NCBI GenBank assembly: GCA_018816605.1
Contig: JAHIVS010000226.1
Coordinates: 1-18,239, forward strand
Length of the DNA: 18,239 nucleotides
DNA from: Pseudomonadota bacterium
GTDB lineage: Bacteria; Desulfobacterota; Desulfobacteria; Desulfobacterales; Desulfobacteraceae
Reading direction: 5' to 3'
The notes under the pieces were generated by a model. The model had not been told where the DNA came from. It searched no databases and saw only the letters and a list, made by a program, of their open reading frames with translations. Positions 6,956 through 14,199 of the stretch are shown piece after piece (positions within the stretch are counted from its first letter, which is position 1; the number at the start of each line of letters is the position of its first letter). Made by a program: the position numbers and the translations under genes.

Positions 6956-8557
6956 ATGACACCCAAAAGAACCACCCTGGAAAACCTGACCTTTGACAAC
7001 CGGTTTATCCAAAAACTGCCCTGTGACAAAATGACTGAGAATACCAGACGTCAGGTAAACCATGCCTGTTATTCCCGGGTGAAGCCCACGCCCGTCAAAG
7101 CCCCGGCCCTGGTTGCCTTTTCCCGGGAAGCAGCCCTTCTGCTGGACCTGGAAGATACGGCCTGCAGATCTGATCTGTTTACCCGGGTTTTTACCGGAAA
7201 CCATTTGCTGCCCGGCATGGATCCTTTTGCCATGTGCTACGGTGGGCATCAGTTCGGCAACTGGGCAGGACAGCTGGGAGACGGCCGGGCTATCCTTCTG
7301 GGAGAAGTTCTCAACCGGCAAAAAAACCGCTGGATGCTTCAATTGAAAGGGGCCGGTCCCACCCCCTATTCCAGAACTGCCGACGGCCTGGCCGTTCTCC
7401 GCTCCTCCATCCGGGAATTTTTGTGCAGCGAAGCCATGTTCCACTTGGGCGTACCCACCACCCGGGCCCTGAGCCTGACCCTCACAGGAGAGAAGGTAGA
7501 GCGGGATATGTTTTATGACGGCCATCCCCGACTGGAACCCGGTGCCGTGGTCTGCCGGATCTCCCCCTCATTTACCCGGTTCGGCAATTTCCAAATTCTG
7601 GCCGCCCGGCAGGAAAACGACCTTTTAAAAAAACTCATGGACTATACCATTGAAACGGATTTTGCCCACCTGGGGCCTCTGTCCCGGACCTCTTATGACC
7701 GCTGGTTCAGGGATGTCTGCGAAAAAACCATGGACATGATCGTTCACTGGATGCGGGTGGGCTTTGTCCACGGAGTGATGAATACGGACAATATGTCCAT
7801 CCTGGGACTTACCATTGATTATGGCCCCTACGGCTGGCTGGAAGACTATTCTCCCGGCTGGACCCCCAACACAACAGATGCCTCCGGCCGGCGCTATTGT
7901 TTTCAGAACCAGCCCCAAATCGCCCTGTGGAACCTGGGGCAGCTGGCCAATGCCCTTCTTCCCGTGATCGGACACCCGGAACCCCTCCGGGAAGCCCTGG
8001 AGGGTGCCATCCAATACTTTCACCTTGGCCAGGATGCTATGATGGCGCAAAAACTGGGGTTTAAACAATTTGAACCAAAGACGGACAGATCCTTGACCGC
8101 AGAACTGCTCACCCTTCTTGAATCGGCAGAAACCGATTATACTCTTTTTTTCAGAGAACTTTCCCGCTTGGACATTACCAAAACGTCAAAAGAAACGCTG
8201 TTCCCCCCATTTCTGGAAAAGGCTTTTTACGCCCCGGATCAGATCTCCTTGGACCACGCCGGCCGACTCAATACCTGGCTTGCGGCCTATGGAGAACGGC
8301 TGGCCCGGGACCGGATTTCCCCGAAAGAGAAAAAACAGCAAATGGACCGGGTAAACCCCAAATATGTCCTGAGAAACTATCTGGCCCAGACAGCCATCGA
8401 CAAGGCTGAAAAAAAAGATTTTTCAGGCGTTTGGGAATTGCTGGATGTGATGCGCAGACCCTATGACGAACAGCCGGACAAAGAACGTTTTGCCGCGAAA
8501 AGGCCGGAGTGGGCACGGCACAAACCCGGCTGTTCCATGCTCTCCTGCAGTTCCTGA
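6956..8557 (+). CDS. selO: SelO-family protein adenylyltransferase (YdiU/UPF0061)
   Basis: A 533-residue SelO pseudokinase, which transfers AMP from ATP to Ser/Thr/Tyr of target proteins and is linked to redox homeostasis. Conserved features include the Gly-rich segment and YGGHQFGNWAGQLGDGRA (95-112), the nucleotide-binding Lys131 in LQLKGAGPTPYSR, SSIREFL (150-156), VHGVMNTDNMSILG (271-284) with Asp278-Asn279, and the metal-binding Asp288 of IDYGPYG. The protein ends in C-S-S with Cys531. This is the place of the Sec/Cys third from the end in other SelO proteins. Length is within the family range. The ATG at 6956 has AGAGGGGAG 3 to 5 bases upstream; an in-frame ATG at 6935 has no ribosome site. 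It ends 10 bases from the converging hybrid kinase. Confidence 0.96.
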   Translation: MTPKRTTLENLTFDNRFIQKLPCDKMTENTRRQVNHACYSRVKPTPVKAPALVAFSREAALLLDLEDTACRSDLFTRVFTGNHLLPGMDPFAMCYGGHQFGNWAGQLGDGRAILLGEVLNRQKNRWMLQLKGAGPTPYSRTADGLAVLRSSIREFLCSEAMFHLGVPTTRALSLTLTGEKVERDMFYDGHPRLEPGAVVCRISPSFTRFGNFQILAARQENDLLKKLMDYTIETDFAHLGPLSRTSYDRWFRDVCEKTMDMIVHWMRVGFVHGVMNTDNMSILGLTIDYGPYGWLEDYSPGWTPNTTDASGRRYCFQNQPQIALWNLGQLANALLPVIGHPEPLREALEGAIQYFHLGQDAMMAQKLGFKQFEPKTDRSLTAELLTLLESAETDYTLFFRELSRLDITKTSKETLFPPFLEKAFYAPDQISLDHAGRLNTWLAAYGERLARDRISPKEKKQQMDRVNPKYVLRNYLAQTAIDKAEKKDFSGVWELLDVMRRPYDEQPDKERFAAKRPEWARHKPGCSMLSCSS

Positions 8558-8574
8558 TCCTGTTGTTTCAGGAA
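8551..8574. repeat. Inverted repeat joining two convergent stop codons
   Basis: TTCCTGA (8551-8557) and TCAGGAA (8568-8574) form a 7-bp stem with a 10-base loop. The TGA of selO ends the left arm and the TGA of the hybrid kinase begins the right arm as read on its strand. There is no T-run, so a strong terminator is not claimed. A bidirectional transcript-end hairpin is possible. Confidence 0.4.
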
Positions 8575-10532
8575 GGCGCGTCCAGTACCTTTCGCACTTC
8601 CAGGGCCAGGCTATTAAAATCAAGGGGTTTCATTAAAAACCGCTTGAACCCTTTTTGACTGGCGGTTTCTTCGGAAATGTCCTCGTGGAATCCCGTACAG
8701 ATAATCACGGGAATATCCGGACGAATGGCCATCATCTTTTTGGCCATTTTATCCCCTGCCATCTTTGGCATGGCCATGTCCGTAATAACCAGATCATAGG
8801 CCTCCGGGCTTTGCTTAAACCGTTTTAAGGCCTCATGACTGTCCATCTCAATGGTGACCTGATATCCAAGGGAATTCAACCGGGTTTTTGCAACGTCCAG
8901 CAGCATGATTTCATCGTCAACAACCAAAATATGTTCCGTACCACCGGGAGAGCTTTCAACCGCAAAAATGCCTGAAGGCTCAGGGTCTCTTTTGATGACA
9001 GGCAGATATACATCAAAACACGAACCTTCGCCGGGCTTGCTTTTTACCCGGATATCGCCGCCATGGCTTTTTACAATCCCGTGGACAACGGCAAGGCCCA
9101 TTCCGGTTCCCTGTCCTTTCTCCTTTGTGGTGAAAAAGGGTTCGAAAATACGTTCTGCCACCCGGGGCGACATTCCCTCCCCGTTATCGGTTACCCTCAG
9201 GTTCAAATAGAAACCCGGCAAAATATCCGGCCTTTGGGGCTGCTCTTCCAAAAAAACCTCCTCCAGGGAAACCGCCAGCACCCCGCCGGTTTTTTTTATG
9301 GCCTGGCTGGCGTTGGTGCACAAATTCATGATGACCTGGTGGATCTGGGTGGGATCTCCCATCACCACGGATTTGCAGTGGATATTGTCCTGCATCTCAA
9401 TGGTCTTGGGCAGGGACGCCCGGAACAATTTCAAGGCCTCGCCGACAATGAGATTGGCTTGTATGGGCTTGGTTTCTCTATCCGACTGACGGCTGAAGGC
9501 CAGTATCTGTTTGATCAAATCCCTTGCCCTTCTTGAAGCCCCCAGAACATTGGCCAGATTGGCAGACTGCTTTGAACCCTCCTGGGCATCCAGCAGGGCA
9601 AGCTCGGTATACCCCATGACGGCACCCAGAATATTGTTAAAATCATGGGCAATTCCCCCTGCCATGGTTCCGATGGAGCGAAGCCGCTCCGCTTCGGAAA
9701 ATTTTTGCTCCAGAAGCTTTTCTTTTTCCAGGCGATTCTGCATGGATTTGAACAGCATGGCATTTTCAATGGCAATGGCGGCATGGTGGGAAAAAACACT
9801 CAGCAGCAGCGCATCCGCCTCCCCAAAACAGGAATCGTTTTTCTTGTTGATCACTTCCAATACACCGATGAGCTTTCGTTTGGATTTCATGGGAACGCAG
9901 AGAAGCGATTTGGTTTTCATCCCGGTCAGTGTGTCAATTTTGCCATAAAACCGAGGCTCCTTGCTTGTATCCGGCACCAGCAAGTATTGTTCATTTTTTG
10001 CCACCCAGCCGGCGATTCCCTCGCCAGAGGGAATACGAATATCTTCTAATTTGTCGGCATCGGGACCTGTGGGAATGCTGAAAACCAATTCCCCGGTTTT
10101 TTCATCCAGAAGCATCAGGGTGCTGGCCACCGAATCGGTGACGATATTGGCATATTTCATGATAAGGGAGAGGACATCCACCAGGTTAATGGTGGAATTT
10201 ATGATAAATCCCACCTCGAGGGCCGTGGCCAGCTTCTCGCTGTCCAACAGGCTTAAGTCCGTTGCCCGTTTGCTCTGGATCTGGAGGGCAGGGGCCAGTT
10301 CTTCCTCGGTAACATATCCTTTTTTCACAAGAATCTGTCCCAACATGGGAATTTTCTGGCAGGTATTCCGCCCCCTGGAAATCAATTCAGTCCGGTCAAG
10401 ATCTGCTTCAGGCAGGACGTCTTTAAAAAAAAGCTGTTGAAACCGCAGGGCATCTTCCAGCTGAGAACGGGAAATAATCCCCATACTGACAAGAAGGTCG
10501 CCCAAAAGATGTGAATTGATGTTCATACCCAT
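8568..10532 (-). CDS. Hybrid sensor histidine kinase with GspE-N-like helices, GAF and receiver
   Basis: A 654-residue cytoplasmic signalling protein. Two short repeats at the N-terminus, LGDLLVSMGIISRSQLEDAL (10-29) and LGQILVKKGYVTEEELAPAL (64-83), match the opening helix motif of GspE/MshEN domains. A GAF domain follows at about 110-258, then a coiled coil and the kinase core: phospho-acceptor His296 (IAHDFNN), N box Asn407 (NLCTNA), G1 box DNGEG (449-453), F box FEPFFTTK and G2 box GTGMGLA (475-481). The C-terminal receiver (about 534-650) has acidic Asp539-Asp540, phospho-acceptor Asp585 (ITDMAMPK) and Lys635. No transmembrane segment is present. The ATG at 10532 has AGGA 7 bases upstream. 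It is transcribed alone, tail to tail with selO. The signal sensed is unknown. Confidence 0.9.
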   Translation of the reverse strand: MGMNINSHLLGDLLVSMGIISRSQLEDALRFQQLFFKDVLPEADLDRTELISRGRNTCQKIPMLGQILVKKGYVTEEELAPALQIQSKRATDLSLLDSEKLATALEVGFIINSTINLVDVLSLIMKYANIVTDSVASTLMLLDEKTGELVFSIPTGPDADKLEDIRIPSGEGIAGWVAKNEQYLLVPDTSKEPRFYGKIDTLTGMKTKSLLCVPMKSKRKLIGVLEVINKKNDSCFGEADALLLSVFSHHAAIAIENAMLFKSMQNRLEKEKLLEQKFSEAERLRSIGTMAGGIAHDFNNILGAVMGYTELALLDAQEGSKQSANLANVLGASRRARDLIKQILAFSRQSDRETKPIQANLIVGEALKLFRASLPKTIEMQDNIHCKSVVMGDPTQIHQVIMNLCTNASQAIKKTGGVLAVSLEEVFLEEQPQRPDILPGFYLNLRVTDNGEGMSPRVAERIFEPFFTTKEKGQGTGMGLAVVHGIVKSHGGDIRVKSKPGEGSCFDVYLPVIKRDPEPSGIFAVESSPGGTEHILVVDDEIMLLDVAKTRLNSLGYQVTIEMDSHEALKRFKQSPEAYDLVITDMAMPKMAGDKMAKKMMAIRPDIPVIICTGFHEDISEETASQKGFKRFLMKPLDFNSLALEVRKVLDAPS

Positions 10533-10593
10533 GTCCCCATCCTGATAGGTTTTCGTCGTGTTTCCAACATCCGAACCCCGGAATTATTGAATC

Positions 10594-10622
10594 AGTATCC
10601 ATAACAAAAGCAGCCAAGTCAA
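10594..10622 (-). promoter_or_regulatory. Predicted sigma70 promoter of the hybrid kinase
   Basis: On the minus strand TTGACT (10617-10622) is followed after 17 bases by GATACT (10594-10599), about 60 bases upstream of the ATG at 10532. Confidence 0.5.
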
Positions 10623-10624
10623 GT

Positions 10625-10640
10625 AAAGACTTAGGTCTTT
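10625..10640. repeat. Inverted repeat between divergent promoters
   Basis: AAAGAC-TTAG-GTCTTT is a 6-base dyad with a 4-base centre. It sits directly upstream of the -35 of the hybrid kinase promoter and about 50 bases before a -35-like TTGACA for the sugar transferase. It could be an operator for either gene; no factor is recognised. Confidence 0.3.
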
Positions 10641-10687
10641 GCCCTAATTATCTTCTGTTTTCCCCTTCCCCATAGTCTTTCCTTGTC

Positions 10688-10716
10688 TTGACATGTATTC
10701 CGGTTCTATATATGTA
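10688..10716 (+). promoter_or_regulatory. Possible promoter of the sugar transferase operon
   Basis: A perfect TTGACA (10688-10693) is followed after 17 bases by TATGTA (10711-10716), a poor -10. Overlapping TATATA sequences are closer than normal. The leader would be about 60 bases to the TTG at 10783. Confidence 0.3.
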
Positions 10717-10782
10717 GGATAGTGGAATTGAACTGCCGGGGTTTTTACGGCTGTTAATATAAATACTTCAAGGATATAATAC

Positions 10783-12126
10783 TTGGGACTATTGGCAAAG
10801 GGAAGCCTTGTTCGAAATAAAATAATTTTATTGGCCGGGGATGTTCTGGCAGGATTAACGGCCCTGGTGCCTGTCTTCCGCACCAGCGATCCCTTTCTGT
10901 CGGCCTGGACCCTCTTGTTCGTGCCTGTGGTCCTGTTCTTTTCCTTTCTTTGTGAAGTGTATCAGCCTGAAAAATGGACCCTTAAGGAACGCATGATCCG
11001 CTCCCTGCTGGCATTGCTCTTTTCCTTTATCCTGCTTGCACTTCTTCCCAAAAGCCAGGCAATCGGTTTTTCCGGGATTTTAACCTGCCTGTTTCTGTTT
11101 TTTCTACTCCAAAACGGATGGCAAAACCTGTTTCACAAATCCAATGACGCCCATTTTTTTGCCGAAAAAATCATTGTCATCGGCACAGGCACTGCGGCAA
11201 AAAATGTGGAAAGCCTGATCGAACAATCTCCGGGCAAATACGCCCTGCTGGGCTATGTGGAAACCCCCATGGATCCCATTTCCGTTGATCGGTCGAAAAT
11301 CATCGGTCATATTGACAACATCGTGGAGATCGCCCGGAAGAACAACGCCCGGGCCATCGTTCTCGCCCTCACGGAAAGGCGGGGGAACCTGGTTGCCGCC
11401 AAGTTGGTTACCTGCAAACTCATGGGGGTCAGAATTGTTGATTATCCTTCTTTTTTTGAACTGATAACCGGCAAAATTCCTGTGGAACATATCAACCCCT
11501 CCTGGCTGGTTCAAAGCCAAGGCTTTTTGATCACCCCCTTTATCCGGTCCCTGAAAAAAGTGCTGGACCTGATTTTTTCGTCCATTCTCCTGTGCATCTG
11601 TCTGCCGTTTTTCCCGGTGATCACCCTTTTGATCAAACTGGATTCTCCGGGGCCGGTTCTCTATTCCCAGCAACGGGTGGGTCTTAACGGCAAAATTTTT
11701 ACCATTTACAAATTCAGGTCCATGGCCAGGGATTCCGAAAAAGAAACAGGCGCCTCCTGGGCCCAGGAAAATGACCCACGGGCAACCCTGTTCGGGGCAT
11801 TCATGCGGAAAACACGAATTGATGAACTCCCCCAGCTGATAAATGTTTTCAAGGGAGATATGAGCTTTATCGGCCCCCGGCCCGAGCGGCCGGAGTTTGT
11901 GGAGCAGATCAGCAAGGTCACTCCCTATTATCCGGAAAGACATGCGCTCAAGCCCGGCATAACTGGCTGGGCACAGGTCATGTACCCCTATGGCGCTTCT
12001 TTGGGGGATTCTGTTGAAAAGCTCAGATACGACCTGTATTATATTAACAATCTGTCACTATTTCTGGACCTGTTAATCATATTTGAAACCATAAAAATCG
12101 TATTGTTCCGAAGGGGCGGCAGGTGA
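10783..12126 (+). CDS. Polyprenyl-phosphate sugar-1-phosphate transferase (PEP-CTERM/EpsB-type)
   Basis: A 447-residue inner-membrane enzyme that would start exopolysaccharide repeat units by moving a sugar-1-phosphate to undecaprenyl phosphate. Hydrophobic helices lie near 13-35, 41-58, 72-88 and 97-110, then a soluble Rossmann-like domain at 128-225 with the glycine motif VIGTGTAAKNVESL. The catalytic domain (about 255-447) begins with a membrane helix (260-285) and shows SPGPVLYSQQRVG, FTIYKFRSM, RIDELPQLINVFKGDMSFIGPRP and LKPGITGWAQV. The ending YPYGAS-DSVEKLRYDLYYI matches the PEP-CTERM-associated subgroup (TIGR03013-like). The start is a TTG at 10783 with AAGGA 8 bases upstream. It is followed after 4 bases by the PilZ gene. 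Substrate sugar unknown. Confidence 0.9.
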   Translation: MGLLAKGSLVRNKIILLAGDVLAGLTALVPVFRTSDPFLSAWTLLFVPVVLFFSFLCEVYQPEKWTLKERMIRSLLALLFSFILLALLPKSQAIGFSGILTCLFLFFLLQNGWQNLFHKSNDAHFFAEKIIVIGTGTAAKNVESLIEQSPGKYALLGYVETPMDPISVDRSKIIGHIDNIVEIARKNNARAIVLALTERRGNLVAAKLVTCKLMGVRIVDYPSFFELITGKIPVEHINPSWLVQSQGFLITPFIRSLKKVLDLIFSSILLCICLPFFPVITLLIKLDSPGPVLYSQQRVGLNGKIFTIYKFRSMARDSEKETGASWAQENDPRATLFGAFMRKTRIDELPQLINVFKGDMSFIGPRPERPEFVEQISKVTPYYPERHALKPGITGWAQVMYPYGASLGDSVEKLRYDLYYINNLSLFLDLLIIFETIKIVLFRRGGR

Positions 12127-12130
12127 GCAC

Positions 12131-12769
12131 ATGACAAAAAAAACAATGCCTTTTAACCGAAGCCAGCGACTGTTTATAGAACTGGGCACCTCATTGCTCC
12201 TTGAGCCGGAGGACCCGGAAAGGGCCATATCCAGCGAACTCATCGGCATGCAGGTGGGAAAATATCTCATCGTGCAAATGGCCGACCAAAGCGGGGAAAA
12301 AAGTGGTCTGACATCCGGGGAATTGCTGAAGGTGAAATATCTTCTGTCCGACGATGTCTTTGGGTTTAGCTCCCACATCATCCGGTCCATAAAGGACCCG
12401 GACTATCTTCTTTTCCTGGAATATCCCAAAGAGGTGGAAAGTTGTAATATCCGGTCCAAAAAAAGAGTGAACTGTTTTCTTCCGGTCCGGTTAAACCTGG
12501 ACAACGCCTGCCTTGAGGGGGTGATCGTCAATCTCAATAAAAACGGTTGCCTCTGCATGGTTGACAGCTGCCCCCCCCTCGACTGCTGCAGAATGACCCC
12601 TGTTGTCCTGCAATTGCCCTATGGTCAGTTTGAGACCCTTTCCATCAAGGGCGATATCAGAAGTTCCCAATTGGAAGGACGCCAGACGCGTTTCGGCATC
12701 CTGTTTGACAACCTGGATAATTTTTCCAAAAAAGTGCTGGCCACCCTGGTTCCGGCTCTGAAAATCTGA
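12131..12769 (+). CDS. YcgR-like PilZ-domain protein (probable c-di-GMP receptor)
   Basis: A soluble 212-residue protein. The N-terminal half (about 12-105) resembles the YcgR flagellar-brake/PilZN domain: ELGTSLLLEPEDP, a KVKYLLSDDVFGFSS strand pair and DPDYLLFLEYPKEVE. A PilZ domain follows (about 106-208). The c-di-GMP-binding RxxxR is present as R108-SKK-R112. The second motif, normally D/N-x-S-x-x-G, reads N134-L-N136-K-N-G139, with Asn in the Ser place. It starts 4 bases after the sugar transferase stop, with AGGTGA overlapping that stop. Co-transcription suggests c-di-GMP control of polysaccharide output; this is inference, since no cyclase or phosphodiesterase is in the window. Confidence 0.82.
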   Translation: MTKKTMPFNRSQRLFIELGTSLLLEPEDPERAISSELIGMQVGKYLIVQMADQSGEKSGLTSGELLKVKYLLSDDVFGFSSHIIRSIKDPDYLLFLEYPKEVESCNIRSKKRVNCFLPVRLNLDNACLEGVIVNLNKNGCLCMVDSCPPLDCCRMTPVVLQLPYGQFETLSIKGDIRSSQLEGRQTRFGILFDNLDNFSKKVLATLVPALKI

Positions 12770-12777
12770 GGACCCCC

Positions 12778-13206
12778 ATGAAACCAAAATTTTATTTTCT
12801 CGTTTTTTGCCTGGTATTGACGTTCACCGCAACAACAGCTCTGGGATCGGATACCCAGGAAAAAGTCACGGTTGCGGTTCTGGCAAAGTCCACCCATAGC
12901 TGGGACGGCACTCCTTTGATCCCATATCCCCAGGGACAGCCCGAGGTGACCATCCTGAGAATCCGCATTCCGGCCGGCACCACCCTGCCCCTTCATACCC
13001 ATCCGGTTATCAATGCAGGCGTCCTGATCAGCGGAGAACTCACTGTAACGACCAAAACAGGCAAAACCCTGCAGATGAAAGCCGGCGACCCCATTGTTGA
13101 AGTGGTCGATACCTGGCATTCCGGGAAGAACCAGGGCTCTGGGCCGGCAGATATCATTGTCTTTTATGCCGGAACAAAAGACGCTCCCATTACCCTAAAA
13201 CAATGA
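12778..13206 (+). CDS. Exported cupin-domain protein
   Basis: A 142-residue protein with an N-terminal signal peptide: Lys-rich start, hydrophobic stretch 5-20, and likely cleavage after ALG at 21-23. A single cupin fold follows. Motif 1 (67-86) has the metal ligands His73 and His75 (LPLHTHP). The usual Glu four residues on is Asn79. Motif 2 has His114 with H-x3-N (HSGKN). The small size and periplasmic location suggest a binding or sensor role, or a metal-dependent enzyme; substrate unknown. It lies 8 bases after the PilZ gene with GAGGA at its start, so it probably belongs to the same operon. Its last 12 bases overlap the end of the convergent flavodoxin-fusion gene. Confidence 0.83.
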   Translation: MKPKFYFLVFCLVLTFTATTALGSDTQEKVTVAVLAKSTHSWDGTPLIPYPQGQPEVTILRIRIPAGTTLPLHTHPVINAGVLISGELTVTTKTGKTLQMKAGDPIVEVVDTWHSGKNQGSGPADIIVFYAGTKDAPITLKQ

Positions 13207-14178
13207 TGCCAGGGAAGGGGTCAGTTTCTTTACCCGCACTTCAATCTCATCCCTGAGTTTTTTTAATTTGTCCGGGGTATTACTGGCGGGTTTTGAAAGG
13301 TCCCAGCAGGCGACACCCCCAAAGGGCAAGTCCGGCAGGGCTTCTTTTGACCCCATAAAGATCACGCGGTCCGGCTTTCGTTCCTGGGCCAGGACATCGG
13401 ATAGCGATCGGGGGGAGCGGTATTTGAGATCCAGATTTTTCTCGGCCATGATCTTTACCATGTCCGGATCAGCCTGGGCTGCCGGATCAAGGCCTGCGGT
13501 CAGCACGAGAAGCTTGCCTTTTACAAACGTCTTGACAAAGGCGGCCGCCATCTGGCTGCGGCAGGCATCCTGTCCGGATATGATCCATATGCTTTTTTTA
13601 TGGATCAGGGGCTCAAGAAGATTCCCTGCCGCATCTTGAATCTGCCGTGACAGCCCGGGCCGGACCGCAAGATCCCCTGCATTTTCTGCATTTCGATAGG
13701 TCAAGGAACCGGAATAATCAGCAGAAATGGCATCAAAAAAATATTTTGCCGTCAGTTCCATTCCTTCAAAAAGGCGTTTTCCCCCCGATGCCCCCACCCC
13801 CAGTAAAAATCCCCGGCGGTGATATCCGTCCGGATCTATCAGCTTTAATTTGTATTTCCGGCCCCAGAACATCTGGCAGCGATCAATGAAGACCTTTGCC
13901 TGGGCCGTGACATTGTAAAAAAAGACCGGGGATGCCAGCACCACCACATCGGCCTGTTTGACCAGGGAATACCCTTTTTCCTCCATTTCATCCCTTATGG
14001 GACAGAACCCTTTTTTTTCACAGACAAGCAGCTCCCGGCAGGGTCCAATCTCCAGTTTTTCAGGATGAATCACCCGGGTTTTGGCCCCCAAGGAATTACA
14101 GGCCTCTAAAAACGCAGTTAACAGATACTCCGAATTCCCATTTTTTCTCGGACTTCCCTGTATTCCCAGTACAAACAT
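13195..14178 (-). CDS. Flavodoxin-like FMN reductase fused to a degenerate LMW phosphatase/ArsC-like domain
   Basis: A 327-residue two-domain protein. Residues 1-190 are an NADPH-dependent FMN-reductase/iron-sulfur-flavoprotein type domain: the FMN phosphate loop GSPRKNGNS (8-16), a Cys group C47, C53, C59 before PIRDEM, and VVVLASPVFFYNVTAQAKVFIDR (78-100). One Cys of the usual CxxCxxC is Leu50. Residues 195-320 resemble low-molecular-weight tyrosine phosphatase/arsenate reductase: IWIISGQDACRSQMAAAF, then AGLDPAA and a CWDLSKPA segment. In the CX5R loop the nucleophile position is Ser201, with Cys206 and Arg207 kept, so normal phosphatase or arsenate reductase chemistry is unlikely. ATG at 14178 has AAAGGAGA. 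Third gene after ogt and the metallophosphoesterase (21-base gap). Confidence 0.8.
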   Translation of the reverse strand: MFVLGIQGSPRKNGNSEYLLTAFLEACNSLGAKTRVIHPEKLEIGPCRELLVCEKKGFCPIRDEMEEKGYSLVKQADVVVLASPVFFYNVTAQAKVFIDRCQMFWGRKYKLKLIDPDGYHRRGFLLGVGASGGKRLFEGMELTAKYFFDAISADYSGSLTYRNAENAGDLAVRPGLSRQIQDAAGNLLEPLIHKKSIWIISGQDACRSQMAAAFVKTFVKGKLLVLTAGLDPAAQADPDMVKIMAEKNLDLKYRSPRSLSDVLAQERKPDRVIFMGSKEALPDLPFGGVACWDLSKPASNTPDKLKKLRDEIEVRVKKLTPSLASLF

Positions 14179-14199
14179 GATTTTCTCCTTTTGGGGTGC

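Noticed and set aside
6890..7525. 211-codon open frame antisense to selO
   Set aside because: Composition and position fit a shadow of the strongly conserved selO frame; no recognisable protein.
10775..10780. Perfect TATAAT just before the sugar transferase
   Set aside because: It overlaps the AAGGA ribosome site and lies 2 bases before the TTG start, so it cannot be the -10 of this gene.
11104..11943. 279-codon open frame antisense to the sugar transferase
   Set aside because: It lies fully within conserved coding sequence of the transferase, with no ribosome site or family motif.
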